A stretch of 56,812 bases of DNA from CAYOKT01 sp964404605. Lineage in GTDB: Bacteria > Electryoneota > Electryoneia > Electryoneales > Electryoneaceae. Location: assembly GCA_964404605.1 (NCBI GenBank), contig CAYOKT010000006.1, positions 1 through 56,812 on the forward strand. The letters are read 5' to 3'. Position numbers and translations under genes: made by a program. The notes beneath the pieces are model-generated. The model made no database searches. It saw nothing but the letters and a program-made list of their open reading frames with translations, and was not told the origin of the DNA. Of the stretch, positions 1 to 8,395 are shown piece after piece (positions within the stretch are counted from its first letter, which is position 1; each line of letters starts with the position of its first letter).

Positions 1-15
1 AGTCCCGGGCCACCC
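1..15. repeat. Truncated half of a REP-like palindromic element
   Basis: The first 15 bases match the right half of the element seen complete at 56669-56713 (AGTCCCGGG followed by CCACCC). The left half lies beyond the window edge. The rest of 1-45 shows no gene. The match is short, so this rests on the two better copies elsewhere in the window. Confidence 0.4.
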
Positions 16-45
16 GGACGCCCGGAGCCCGCCGGGCGACCCTCC

Positions 46-1197
46 TCAGGCGATGGACTCCCTCACCCCCACCGTGATCTTGTAGAACAGGGTGATCAGC
101 AGCGCTCCGATGGCGTAGACGCCGACCGAGATCATGAGTTCCGGGAAGGTCGGAGAGTACTCGACAATCTCCCCCAGCGGCGAGGGGATGAAACCGGTGA
201 CGACCATCCCGAGGCCCTTGTCGATCCAGATGGAGGCGAACACCAGCACGCAGGTCCAGGGGAGCAAACGCAGGTTGTTGCGGGTCTTCGGGTTGATCAG
301 GAGGACGAGGCTGACCGCCGCGAGGAGGTAGGAGGCCCACATCCACGGCGCGAGCCGGCTGTGCTCGCCGATGCCCAGCAGGTAACGGAAATGCTCGGCA
401 TGTCCCGGTATTCCGCTGTAGAACGCGGTGAAGAACTCCATCAGGATGAAGAAGACGTTGATGCACATCGCATAGGTCACGATCACCGCCAGCTTGCGCA
501 CCGGCTCGGTCCCGGCATCGAAGCGGGTGACTCGCCGGAGGAGCAGCACGAGAAGGATGAGCAACGCGGGGCCGGAGGAGAACGCCGAGGCGAGGAACCG
601 CGGCGCGAGCACGGCGCTGAGCCAGAAGGGCCGGCCCGCGAGGCCGCTGTACAGCATCGCCGTCACCGTGTGGATGCTGATCGCCCAGGGGATCGAGAGG
701 ATGATCACCGGCCTGATCCACCTGCGCGGGGCGACACCCATCCGCTCGGCGTCGAGGGTGACATAGGCGATGACCGCGTTGAGCACCAGGTAGCCGAAGA
801 GGCTGACCGTGTCCCAGAACATCAGGCTGTGCGGCGTCGGGTGGAGGAAGACATTGAGGATGCGGAACGGCTGGCCCATGTCGACGAAGATGAACAGCAT
901 GCACATCGTCACCGCGGAGATGGCGAGGAACTCGCCGAGGATGGTCACCTTGCCGAACACCTTGAAGTCGTGCAGGTAATAGGGCAACACGACCATCACC
1001 GCCGAGGCGGCGACCCCGACGAGGAAGGTGAACTGGGCGATGTAGAACCCCCAGGCGACATCCCGGCTCAACCCGGTGATCGTCAGGCCGCGGTGGAACT
1101 GCATGAACCAGAACCCGACCCCGACGCCGATCACCCCGGCGAGCACGGCGAGCCATGCCCAGTACCGGCCGCTTCCCTTCAGTGCTTTTTCAAACAT
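46..1197 (-). CDS. dsrP: DsrP, NrfD-family membrane subunit of the DsrMKJOP complex
   Basis: Integral membrane protein of 383 residues with about ten hydrophobic segments, typical of the NrfD/PsrC family. DsrP should exchange electrons between menaquinone and the periplasmic DsrO/DsrJ side of the complex. The start is the ATG at 1197, preceded by GAGGGGGCC and lying 7 bases after the dsrO stop; the frame stays open upstream only because of high GC. The protein opens MFEKALKGSGRYW and the first membrane span follows directly. It is the last gene of the visible dsr cluster, in the standard order M-K-J-O-P. Family assignment is firm; electron flow is from family knowledge. Confidence 0.93.
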   Translation of the reverse strand: MFEKALKGSGRYWAWLAVLAGVIGVGVGFWFMQFHRGLTITGLSRDVAWGFYIAQFTFLVGVAASAVMVVLPYYLHDFKVFGKVTILGEFLAISAVTMCMLFIFVDMGQPFRILNVFLHPTPHSLMFWDTVSLFGYLVLNAVIAYVTLDAERMGVAPRRWIRPVIILSIPWAISIHTVTAMLYSGLAGRPFWLSAVLAPRFLASAFSSGPALLILLVLLLRRVTRFDAGTEPVRKLAVIVTYAMCINVFFILMEFFTAFYSGIPGHAEHFRYLLGIGEHSRLAPWMWASYLLAAVSLVLLINPKTRNNLRLLPWTCVLVFASIWIDKGLGMVVTGFIPSPLGEIVEYSPTFPELMISVGVYAIGALLITLFYKITVGVRESIA

Positions 1198-1204
1198 GGC
1201 CCCC

Positions 1205-2190
1205 TCAAACGATGTAATACACCTCGGGTTGTGTCCCGAGGGCGGGCTTCCTGCGGATGGCGAAGTTTTCGCGCAGCGCCCGCCGCACCTCGGACTCCGG
1301 GTCTTCGAGATCACCGAAGAGCAGGGCCCCCGCCTTGCACGCCTCGACACAGGCGGGGAGCTGCCCGCGGGCGAGCCGCTCCTCGCAGAAGGTGCATTTC
1401 TCGACGACGCCGCGCATCCGGGTCGGGAAGTCCGGCTGAACATCGTCGATGAACGGCCGCGGGTCGCGCCAGTTGAAGCTGCGCGAACCGTAGGGGCAGG
1501 CGACGACGCAGTACCGGCAGCCGATGCAGCGGTGCCAGTCCATCATCACGATGCCGTCCTCCTCCCGCCGGAAGGTCGCCTGCGTGGGGCAGACCCGGAC
1601 GCAGGGCGGGTTGTCGCAGTGGTTGCAGAGGAGCAGCGCCGGCCCCTGCTTGACCGCCTCGTCCCAGTACTCGTGCTCCTGTTCCGGGAAGGCGTGCCGC
1701 GCGGTGTCCTTCCAGATCCACTTGATCTCGTCCTTGGCGTTGCCGAAATCGGGAACGTTGTGCTCGTGGTGGCAGGCATCGATGCACAGCGTGCAGCCCT
1801 TCTCTCTCCGGCACTTCCTGAGGTCAACGACCATCGCCCAGCGCCGGGCGGTCAGGGGATGTTGGTAGGCCGCCGCATCGAGGGACCCGGTTTCCGCGGC
1901 CGCGNNNNNNNNNNNNNNNNNNNNNNNNNNNNNNNNNNNNNNNNNNNNNNNNNNNNNNNNNNNNNNNNNNNNNNNNNNNNNNNNNNNNNNNNNNNNNNNN
2001 NNNNGGTCAGGGGATGTTGGTAGGCCGCCGCATCGAGGGACCCGGTTTCCGCGGCCGCGGTCCCGGCGGCGCCCTCCACCGGTGCGGTGGCGTTCTCCCC
2101 GCCCGCCAGCAGGCGCGAGGCCGGCAGCCCGGCGACCCCGAGGGCGGCGATCCCGGCCGCCTTGATGAACTTTCTCCGGTCCACGATCAT
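1205..2190 (-). CDS. dsrO: DsrO, Tat-exported ferredoxin subunit (interrupted by an assembly gap)
   Basis: Periplasmic iron-sulfur subunit of DsrMKJOP. The N-terminus carries a twin-arginine signal (DRRKFIKAAG). The C-terminal part (from 1834 down to 1205) has the NrfC-like set of cysteine clusters, among them CRREKGCTLCIDAC, CNHCDNPPCVRVCP and CIGCRYCVVACP. A 100-N gap at 1905-2004 breaks the reading frame. The 55 bases on either side of the gap are identical; collapsing the gap and one copy joins both halves in one frame as a 276-residue protein (junction residues AAYQHPLTARRWAMVVDL). The gene is therefore probably intact in the organism. Its ATG overlaps the dsrJ stop as ATGA. Confidence 0.9.
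1850..2059. other. Assembly gap (100 N) with identical 55-base flanks
   Basis: Bases 1850-1904 and 2005-2059 are identical over all 55 positions, with exactly 100 N between them. This is the pattern of two contig ends that share a k-mer-length overlap but were scaffolded instead of merged. It is not a biological repeat: removing the N run and one copy restores the dsrO frame. Confidence 0.93.
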
Positions 2191-2618
2191 CGTGTCCCCT
2201 CCCCCAGCGTCAGCGCCGCCTCCCCGGCCGCCGGCTCCGGGGCGACGTGGCAGTCCCAGCAGTAGGGCTCGACCGCGGCGTAGTCATGGCAGCGGTCGCA
2301 GAAGGTGTCCTTGTTCGGGTGGCACTGCATGCAGGTGTTCGACAGGCTCATCGCGAAGCGCCGGCCATCCGGCGCGGTGTAGATCCGCCGGCCCCCGCGG
2401 ACCACCTGCTCCCGCCAGTCGTTCAGCAGCTCCATGTGCGAGGTGCGCATCCTCTCCGCCTCGAGAACGCAGCGATCCTTGCCCGGCACGTCCCTGGTGG
2501 CGATCACCGGGTCCGGCGCCTCCCCGCCGCGTCCCTTCGCGGCGTCGTACCAGGCCGGGAAGGTGAAAAGCCCGATGAACAGCACCAGTCCGAGTGCGAT
2601 TTTCCAGGTGTCACGCAT
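2187..2618 (-). CDS. dsrJ: DsrJ, triheme cytochrome c subunit of DsrMKJOP
   Basis: A 143-residue protein with an uncleaved-looking N-terminal membrane anchor (residues 6-23) and three haem c sites: CMQCH (96-100), CDRCH (107-111) and CWDCH (120-124). Cys50 in GKDRC is well placed to be the unusual distal cysteine ligand known for DsrJ. The protein should sit on the periplasmic face with DsrO. Its start overlaps the dsrK stop by 8 bases and its stop overlaps the dsrO start as ATGA, so translation looks coupled. Length and haem count fit the family. Confidence 0.95.
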   Translation of the reverse strand: MRDTWKIALGLVLFIGLFTFPAWYDAAKGRGGEAPDPVIATRDVPGKDRCVLEAERMRTSHMELLNDWREQVVRGGRRIYTAPDGRRFAMSLSNTCMQCHPNKDTFCDRCHDYAAVEPYCWDCHVAPEPAAGEAALTLGEGTR

Positions 2619-4260
2619 CCTTCGCGCCCTCCATCGCCGGCGCCTGCAATTCCTTCAACTCCTCGTAGGGGGTGCCCCGCAGGTCGGTTTCCCGCGGCTT
2701 TTCGCCCTTCATCACGAGGGCGTTGCCGACCATCTCGTGAATTCCCCCGACCTCGACGCCCGGCACCCAGTACTCGAGCAGCGGGGGCAGGGTCGCCTTG
2801 TCGATGGCGCAGATGCAGAGGAGCAGGTTGACGCCGTGCTTGTCATGCACCCACTTCACCGCGTTGGCGCGCGGCAGGCCTCCCCGCAACCGCATCTCCA
2901 TGTTCTCGTCGGTCCCGAGCCCCGCGCCCGAGCCGCAGCAGAAGGTCTGCTCGCGGATGGTGTTCTCCGGCATCTCGTGGAAGCTGTTGCAGACATTGCG
3001 GATGACATACCGCGGCTCCTCCAGCAGCCCCATCCCCCGCGCCGGGTTGCAGGAGTCATGGAAGGTGACCCGCCAGTGGTCGTTGCGGCCCGGGTCCAGC
3101 TTCAACTTGTTGTGCCTGATCAGGTCGGAGGTGAACTCGCAGATGTGCACCATCTTCGTCGATTTCGCGTGCTCGAACACCGTGCCGGTGATCGGGGAGC
3201 GGGGCACCTCGAGGTGGTCCGCCGGGCCGTTCATCGTGCCCATGTACTGGTGGACGACGCGCCACATGTGGCCGCATTCCCCGCCGAGGATCCACTTCAC
3301 CCCCAGCCGCTTCGCCTCCGCGTACATCTTGGCGTTCAACCGCTTGACCATCTCGTGGCTGTGGAAGAGCCCGAAGTTGCCCCCCTCGCTGGCGTAGGTG
3401 CTCCAGGTGTAGTCGAGGCCGATCTCGTGGAAGAGGGCGAGGTAACCCAGCAGGGTGAAGTAGTGCGGGCTGGCGAAATAGTCCGCCGAGGGGGCGATGA
3501 ACAGCACCTCGGCCCCCTTGCGGTTGATCGGCAGGTCCACCTTGATCCCGGTGATGTCCTCGAGTTCATCCCGGGCGAACTCCAGGCTGTCGACCACGCC
3601 GTGCGGCTGGATGCCGAGGTGGTTCCCGGTGCGGAAGCAGTTGGCGACCGGGGTCAGGATCCAGTCGATGCCGACGCCGATCAGGGCGAGCAGCTCCCGG
3701 GCGATCATCGTGATCTCGGCGGTGTCGATCCCGTAGGGACAGAACACGGAGCAGCGGCGGCACTCGGTGCACTGGAAGAAGTAGAAGAACCACTCCTTGA
3801 GCACCTCCTCGGTCAGCTCCCGCGCGCCGACCATCTTGCCCATCAGCTTGCCGGCGAGGGAATAGTCCCGGCGGTAGACGGAGCGGAGCAACTCGGCGCG
3901 CATCACCGGCATGTTCTTCGGATCGCCCGACCCGAGGAAGTAGTGGCACTTGTCCGCGCAGGCGCCGCAACGGACGCAGATGTCGAGGAAGATGCGCAGC
4001 GAGCGGAAGCGGTCCAGCCGCTCGCGAAGCCCCTCGAGGATGATCTCGCGCCAGTTCTCCGGCAGCTGCCAGTCCTCCTGGTAGGGCTGCCACCTGCGCG
4101 GATTGGGCAGGTCGAGAACCTCCAGCGCCTTCGGGTCCGCCGCGTAACAGTAGCTCCCCTTCCGCTTATCGAAATCGATCGCGGGGTTCAACCAGTCGCG
4201 CCGCGGCGGAGAGTAGTCGATGTTCAGCAGGTCTTCCCGCTTGATCTTCTCCTCGGACAT
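2611..4260 (-). CDS. dsrK: DsrK, HdrD-like iron-sulfur subunit of DsrMKJOP
   Basis: Cytoplasmic subunit expected to reduce the DsrC trisulfide through a non-cubane [4Fe-4S] site. The protein has 549 residues. Two ferredoxin-type clusters are visible in the N-terminal half (CVRCGACADKCHYF; CTECRRCSVFCPYG). The C-terminal half carries CCG-type motifs (HDSCNPARGMG, FCCGSGAGLG, and a later CICAID). I chose the ATG at 4260 because AAGGAG stands five bases upstream; a GTG at 4266 would overlap the dsrM stop by four bases. It lies between dsrM and dsrJ in the canonical order. Confidence 0.95.
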   Translation of the reverse strand: MSEEKIKREDLLNIDYSPPRRDWLNPAIDFDKRKGSYCYAADPKALEVLDLPNPRRWQPYQEDWQLPENWREIILEGLRERLDRFRSLRIFLDICVRCGACADKCHYFLGSGDPKNMPVMRAELLRSVYRRDYSLAGKLMGKMVGARELTEEVLKEWFFYFFQCTECRRCSVFCPYGIDTAEITMIARELLALIGVGIDWILTPVANCFRTGNHLGIQPHGVVDSLEFARDELEDITGIKVDLPINRKGAEVLFIAPSADYFASPHYFTLLGYLALFHEIGLDYTWSTYASEGGNFGLFHSHEMVKRLNAKMYAEAKRLGVKWILGGECGHMWRVVHQYMGTMNGPADHLEVPRSPITGTVFEHAKSTKMVHICEFTSDLIRHNKLKLDPGRNDHWRVTFHDSCNPARGMGLLEEPRYVIRNVCNSFHEMPENTIREQTFCCGSGAGLGTDENMEMRLRGGLPRANAVKWVHDKHGVNLLLCICAIDKATLPPLLEYWVPGVEVGGIHEMVGNALVMKGEKPRETDLRGTPYEELKELQAPAMEGAKDA

Positions 4261-4262
4261 GG

Positions 4263-5255
4263 TCACTCCTTCTCCACGGGCAGCCCGGCCGCCTTCATCA
4301 CGTCACGGAACTCGTCTTCGTATTCCTCGTAGGTGTGCACTTTCACCGGGTAATTCCACGGGTTGACATGACGCCGCGTGCGGTTGTCGTTCGCCATGTT
4401 CCGCGTGGGACTGAGGAAGATGCCCGGCATGTGCATCAGCTTGCTGAAGGGGAAGTAGACCAGCAGCGTCGAGACGAGGAACAGGTGGAGATAGAACAGA
4501 ACGCCCACCCCCTCCGGCACCACCGGATGACCGCTGAGCAGCCCCATCACCAGGTGCTTGACCTCGATCAGGTCCACCTTCGTGAAGTACCTCATCAGCA
4601 CGCCGGTGGTCCCGATCGCGAGCAGCAACAGGAGCGGGAAATAGTCGCCGGTGAGGGAGAGGAGGCTCACCTTCGCATCGGCCAGTCGGCGATAGAGCAG
4701 GTAGAGAAGCGCCGCGGGGAAGAGTATGTCGGTGATGTAGATGACCGGCAGTCCGACCTGGAAGAAGCCGTCTACGCTCTCGATGGCGGCGACGAAGCCG
4801 GGCATCGGCTCGGTGAAGAAGCGGAAGTGACGGATGACGATGACCAGCATCGACCAGTGGAAAGCCATCGCCCCGAACCAGAGCCACACACTCGTGCCGT
4901 ACGCCAGCTTCGGCCCCTGCCTCAGCTCCGCCTTCGTGTTGCGAAACAGGGAGCGGAAGAGCAGCACTTCCATCGCCATCCGCCCGATCACTCCCCAGGC
5001 GCCCGTGGGCGCCTCGAAACGGTCGTGCCGGATCCACGGCAGGGCCTTCTGCTGGCCGCATGTGGTGGTGATCTTGAAGGGCACCGGCGTGCGCGCCCAG
5101 CGGACGACCCGCAGCACGAAGCCGACGAGGAACACCACCGCCGCCAGGGCCGGCACGCCGACGGCGAACACCGCCCGCAGCCATCCCACCTCCGCGCCCA
5201 CGGTGGCCAGCGCGAGCAGAATCAACACGACCAGCAGCGAAAACCAGAATCTCAT
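4263..5255 (-). CDS. dsrM: DsrM, cytochrome b subunit of DsrMKJOP
   Basis: Membrane protein of 330 residues with an N-terminal anchor and further spans between about residues 110 and 270, similar to respiratory nitrate reductase gamma subunits (NarI). DsrM holds haem b and takes electrons from quinol for DsrK. Histidines within membrane segments, for example in AMAFHWSMLVIVIRHFRF, are candidate haem ligands. The ATG at 5255 overlaps the upstream stop as TGATG, which fixes the start. The gene begins the M-K-J-O-P run. Confidence 0.93.
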   Translation of the reverse strand: MRFWFSLLVVLILLALATVGAEVGWLRAVFAVGVPALAAVVFLVGFVLRVVRWARTPVPFKITTTCGQQKALPWIRHDRFEAPTGAWGVIGRMAMEVLLFRSLFRNTKAELRQGPKLAYGTSVWLWFGAMAFHWSMLVIVIRHFRFFTEPMPGFVAAIESVDGFFQVGLPVIYITDILFPAALLYLLYRRLADAKVSLLSLTGDYFPLLLLLAIGTTGVLMRYFTKVDLIEVKHLVMGLLSGHPVVPEGVGVLFYLHLFLVSTLLVYFPFSKLMHMPGIFLSPTRNMANDNRTRRHVNPWNYPVKVHTYEEYEDEFRDVMKAAGLPVEKE

Positions 5256-5848
5256 CAGGCGCCACCTCCCCCGTTGCCGTTCCCGGCGCGGGTGCCGTTG
5301 TTCATGCAGCGATCCCCCTGCTTCCAGGTGCACCCCTCCTCCACCGCCCAGGAGGGCGCCTGGGCGCGGCGGAGGATCTGTTCGCCCGCCCGACGGAGCT
5401 CCCCCTCGCGGAGCTGGTAGATCTCCTCGCGGCAGTTCATGAACAGGTCGAAGGCGTGCAGGGCGAGGCGGTCCACCCGCGACTCGAAGGCGAGCAGCTC
5501 GGCGAATCGGCCCTCCCGCTCCACCTCCCCGGCGACCTCCTCGCGCACCACTTTCTTCAGCAGGAAGATGAACCCCACCGCCTCCGCAGGGCTGAAGTCC
5601 TGCACGGCACGGATGCGGACGATGCCGTCCAGGACGCGTTGCAGCCGCTCCTCCTCTTCCATCCCCCCCAGCAGCATGTCGTACAGCGCGGCCGTACTCT
5701 CCTCGAAGACAGCCCCCATCGGGTTCCGGAAGCGGTCACCCGTCCGTTTCAGATACGTAACGGCGTACGGGGGATAGGTATCGAAGAGATGAGACCTCCA
5801 GGCCGTGAGAATGGAGGGTTTCCGTTCGCGTAAGAGGTCCTCAAGCAT
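5255..5848 (-). CDS. RsbRD N-terminal-like sensor protein ahead of dsrM
   Basis: A 197-residue soluble, mostly helical protein. The stretch WRSHLFDTYPPYAVTYL, the DRFRNPMG segment, and IRAVQDFSPAEAVGFI followed by FLLKKVV match the pattern of the RsbRD N-terminal (globin-like, RsbT co-antagonist) family. The C-terminal tail adds two cysteines spaced C-x7-C (CTWKQGDRC) and then a Gly/Asn-rich end. A strong ribosome site (AAGGAGAGG) precedes the ATG at 5848. From memory, similar proteins sit just before dsrM in several sulfate reducers. Its role is unproven; a redox or ligand-sensing regulator or accessory factor of the DsrMKJOP complex is an inference. Confidence 0.75.
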   Translation of the reverse strand: MLEDLLRERKPSILTAWRSHLFDTYPPYAVTYLKRTGDRFRNPMGAVFEESTAALYDMLLGGMEEEERLQRVLDGIVRIRAVQDFSPAEAVGFIFLLKKVVREEVAGEVEREGRFAELLAFESRVDRLALHAFDLFMNCREEIYQLREGELRRAGEQILRRAQAPSWAVEEGCTWKQGDRCMNNGTRAGNGNGGGGA

Positions 5849-5930
5849 CAGCCTCTCCTTTCGCCGTCATATCGGACCGGAGTGGCGGCAACTACCGCAG
5901 GAACGCTCAATCTTTTACGCTTGCGTGTGA

Positions 5931-5950
5931 ACCCTTTCACGAGAAAGGGT
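5931..5950. promoter_or_regulatory. Hairpin or operator between the two halves of the dsr cluster
   Basis: A perfect 8-base inverted repeat, ACCCTTTC and GAAAGGGT with a four-base loop, is flanked by GTGT and ACAC that could extend the stem. It lies in the only spacer longer than 100 bases between the TPR gene and the RsbRD-like gene. No T-run follows on either strand, so a terminator is unlikely. It could be an operator or RNA structure separating dsrMKJOP expression from the upstream genes. Confidence 0.4.
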
Positions 5951-5977
5951 GCAACACGCCTTTTCACTCTCCACCCG

Positions 5978-6508
5978 TCAGGACGCCTCCGCGGGCGAGG
6001 CGAAGCGAACGCCGGCCTCGACGGCGAGCCGCTCGTATTTCTTCGCCTCGTTTTCCCTGCCCAGGGCGTGGTGCGACCGGGAGAGGGCCGCCAGCGCGAC
6101 GGGATGCTTCGGTTCGACCCGCAGCACGCGCTCCATCTCCCCGATGCACTCCTCGTAGCGCCCGAGGAGGTACAGCGCCATGCCCAGGTTGGAGCGGGCG
6201 GCCAGGAGGTTCGGGCTCGTTTCGAGGAGCGTGCGGTTCTCCGCCGCCGCCGCCTCGTAGTCGCCGAGGTGGAACAGGGCGACGGCGAGGTTCATCCTCG
6301 CCGGAACCAGCGCGGGATCCCGGGAGAGCGCTTCCCGGAAGGAACGCGTCGCTTCCCGCAACTGCTCCGCCTTCACCTGGGCGAGACCGAGCTGGAGCCA
6401 GGTGGAGGCGGGCGCATCGCCGCCGGCCACCGCCTCCAGCAGCGGTTCCACCGTGCGGCGGATCAGCGCGCGGCGCATCTCCTCCCTCGTCGGCATCTTG
6501 ATCGCCAT
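5978..6508 (-). CDS. TPR-repeat protein within the dsr cluster
   Basis: A soluble 176-residue protein with about three to four tetratricopeptide repeats (for example EATRSFREALSRDPALVPA, NLAVALFHLGDYEAAAAE and LGMALYLLGRYEECIGEME). No signal peptide or catalytic motif is visible. I chose the ATG at 6508 (MAIKMPTREEMRRAL), which begins at the first helix; the longer open frame upstream is arginine-rich and looks non-coding. It follows dsrN by 67 bases on the same strand. Such proteins usually scaffold complexes, so an assembly role for Dsr proteins is a guess. Confidence 0.7.
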   Translation of the reverse strand: MAIKMPTREEMRRALIRRTVEPLLEAVAGGDAPASTWLQLGLAQVKAEQLREATRSFREALSRDPALVPARMNLAVALFHLGDYEAAAAENRTLLETSPNLLAARSNLGMALYLLGRYEECIGEMERVLRVEPKHPVALAALSRSHHALGRENEAKKYERLAVEAGVRFASPAEAS

Positions 6509-6575
6509 GCCTTCTCCCGCTTTTCCAGGCGCCCCAACCCCGGGAACTTCGTCGTCGCTGCGGAAGTGCGCCGCC

Positions 6576-7988
6576 TCAGGCGTCGCGACGCGACCGGCGG
6601 TGCCGCTCCGCCGCCGCGACCAGCCCCGCCGCCCATTCGCGCTGCCCGGCGGCGTGGACATGGGTGTAGAGGGCCAGCGTGTTGCCCGCGAGCAACCCGT
6701 CACGTCCGCCGCCGACCCCTGCCCCCCGCTCCAGCTCGAGGGCCGTCCACTCCCCGAGAGTCCCCTCCAGCATCTCGACATGGGAATGGTGGAACTCGTG
6801 GCCGCGGATCTCGGTCCCGACGGGATACACGGGGTTCGGCCGGTCCACGCGGCCGATGGTGTAGCCGTGTCCCGTCGGCCGGTCCGACCACCCCACCTCC
6901 ACGGGGAGCACCCCGGCCATCGGGTAGTTCCGCCCGCGGAAGGCGATGCGCCGGGTGAGCAGCATCAGCCCGCCGCACTCGGCGTAGATCGGCAGCCCCG
7001 CCTCCGCCGCCCGGCGCAGCGAGGCGAGGAACCCGGTGTTGGCGGCGAGCCGCTCCGCATGGGTCTCCGGGAAGCCGCCGCCGATGTAGAGCGCATCCAA
7101 CTCCCCGGGCAGCCCGCTGTCCGCGAGGGCGCTCACGGTGACCAGTTCCGCACCCTCCCCCCGCAGCGCCTCGAGGTTCTCGGGGTAATAGAAGGGGAAG
7201 GCGGCGTCCCGCAGCACGCCGATACGCGGCGGCTCCCCGGCCGGCCGGGCCTCCTTGCCGCCCGGGCCCGCCTCCCCCGCCGCGTCCGGCGGCGGGAACT
7301 CCCGCAGGCGGGCGTGCAACGCCTCGAGGTCCAGATGCTCCTCGACCAGCCGCCGCGCCTCCGCGACGGCTTCGGCCGCCTCGGGGTGTTCGTCCGTGGT
7401 GAGCAGCCCGAGGTGGCGGCCGGGGATCATCTTCTCCCCGCGAACGCGCGGGATCGCCCCCAGCACCGGCAGCCCGGTGACGCTCTCGATGGCCTCTCCC
7501 GCCACGTTCCGGTGGCGCGAACCCCCGACACGGTTGAGGATGACGCCGGCGAACTTCAAGCCGGGGTCGAGTTTCACCGCGCCGAGGACCAGCGCGGCGG
7601 CGGTGCGGGTCATCTTGGTGACATCCACCACCAGGAGAACCGGCACGTCGAGCAGGCGGGCGAGGGCCGCGGTGCTGTGCGTCCCCGCGGCATCCATGCC
7701 GTCAAAGAGCCCGCGGTTCCCCTCGATGAGGGCGAGATCCGCGCCGGGCGCGTGCCGCCGCCAGGTGTCCCGTATGGTCCGGCCGCTCATCAGGAAACTG
7801 TCGAGGTTGCGGCAGGGGACTCCCGCCGCGAGCGACAACCAGGCGGCGTCGATGTAATCGGGTCCCTTCTTGAAGGGGATGACCCGCAGCCCCTTTCGCA
7901 CCCATGCGGCGGCCAGCCCCAGCGAGACAAGCGTTTTACCCGAATCTCCGCTGAGGCCGGCCACCATCACGGATGCATGACCGTTCAT
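6576..7988 (-). CDS. dsrN: DsrN, CobB/CbiA-type glutamine-dependent siroheme amidase
   Basis: A cobyrinate a,c-diamide synthase family protein of about 470 residues. The N-terminal ATPase domain carries the P-loop GLSGDSGKT (11-19) and FKKGPDYID; the C-terminal class I glutamine amidotransferase domain carries the nucleophile in YAECGGLML and a later GHEFHHSHVE. In dsr clusters this homologue is DsrN, thought to amidate the siroheme of DsrAB. There are no other cobalamin genes nearby, which supports DsrN over CbiA. The start is uncertain: the ATG at 7988 is 8 bases past the dsrC stop, while a GTG at 8006 would overlap dsrC; neither has a clear ribosome site. Confidence 0.88.
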   Translation of the reverse strand: MNGHASVMVAGLSGDSGKTLVSLGLAAAWVRKGLRVIPFKKGPDYIDAAWLSLAAGVPCRNLDSFLMSGRTIRDTWRRHAPGADLALIEGNRGLFDGMDAAGTHSTAALARLLDVPVLLVVDVTKMTRTAAALVLGAVKLDPGLKFAGVILNRVGGSRHRNVAGEAIESVTGLPVLGAIPRVRGEKMIPGRHLGLLTTDEHPEAAEAVAEARRLVEEHLDLEALHARLREFPPPDAAGEAGPGGKEARPAGEPPRIGVLRDAAFPFYYPENLEALRGEGAELVTVSALADSGLPGELDALYIGGGFPETHAERLAANTGFLASLRRAAEAGLPIYAECGGLMLLTRRIAFRGRNYPMAGVLPVEVGWSDRPTGHGYTIGRVDRPNPVYPVGTEIRGHEFHHSHVEMLEGTLGEWTALELERGAGVGGGRDGLLAGNTLALYTHVHAAGQREWAAGLVAAAERHRRSRRDA

Positions 7989-7996
7989 CGCCGGGA

Positions 7997-8314
7997 TCAG
8001 ACGCACCCGGTCGGCTTCGGCAGCCCCGCCACCTTGCAGGCTCCCTTCGCGGGGCCGGAGGGGAACAGCTCATAGATCCGCTTCAGCGGAAAGCCGGTCT
8101 CCTTGCAAAGCTTGCGAACCATCGGGGCGATCCCGAACTGCTGGTAGTAGTTGCGGAGATAGTTGACGACTTTCCAGTGCTCCTCGGTCATCTCCGAGAC
8201 ACCTTCGGTTTCGGCGAGGGCTTTCGCCACTGCCTCACTCCAGACATCGGGGTCCTGAATGAAGCCGTCCTCGTCGACTTCAACCGAAATCCCGGCAGCT
8301 TCGAAGGTCGGCAT
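7997..8314 (-). CDS. dsrC: DsrC, sulfur-carrying substrate protein of DsrAB
   Basis: A 105-residue DsrC/TusE-family protein. The flexible C-terminal arm GACKVAGLPKPTGCV keeps both functional cysteines, Cys93 and the penultimate Cys104, spaced as in true DsrC; TusE-type relatives lack one. DsrAB builds a trisulfide between these cysteines and DsrMKJOP reduces it. I chose MPTFEAAG at 8314, preceded by GGAAAGGTGGGACT; longer frames upstream add only a non-conserved extension. The gene lies between dsrL and dsrN. Confidence 0.96.
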   Translation of the reverse strand: MPTFEAAGISVEVDEDGFIQDPDVWSEAVAKALAETEGVSEMTEEHWKVVNYLRNYYQQFGIAPMVRKLCKETGFPLKRIYELFPSGPAKGACKVAGLPKPTGCV

Positions 8315-8395
8315 AGTCCCACCTTTCCTGTTGCGCATGCCCCCGGCATGCATTGTTCACGCGATGGCTGTAGAAAGAACTTGTCAACACCTGTT

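Noticed and set aside
1850..2059. A biological direct repeat or insertion in dsrO
   Set aside because: Exactly 100 N and exactly 55 identical flanking bases fit an unmerged contig overlap, and collapsing it restores the frame.
361..5420. Long plus-strand open frames opposite dsrP, dsrK and dsrM (up to about 630 codons)
   Set aside because: They lie antisense to strongly conserved dsr genes, are rich in Arg/His/Asp/Val repeats typical of antisense high-GC sequence, and show no domain.
6576..7988. Cobalamin biosynthesis CbiA/CobB
   Set aside because: No other corrin gene is nearby, whereas the position between dsrC and the rest of the dsr cluster fits DsrN.
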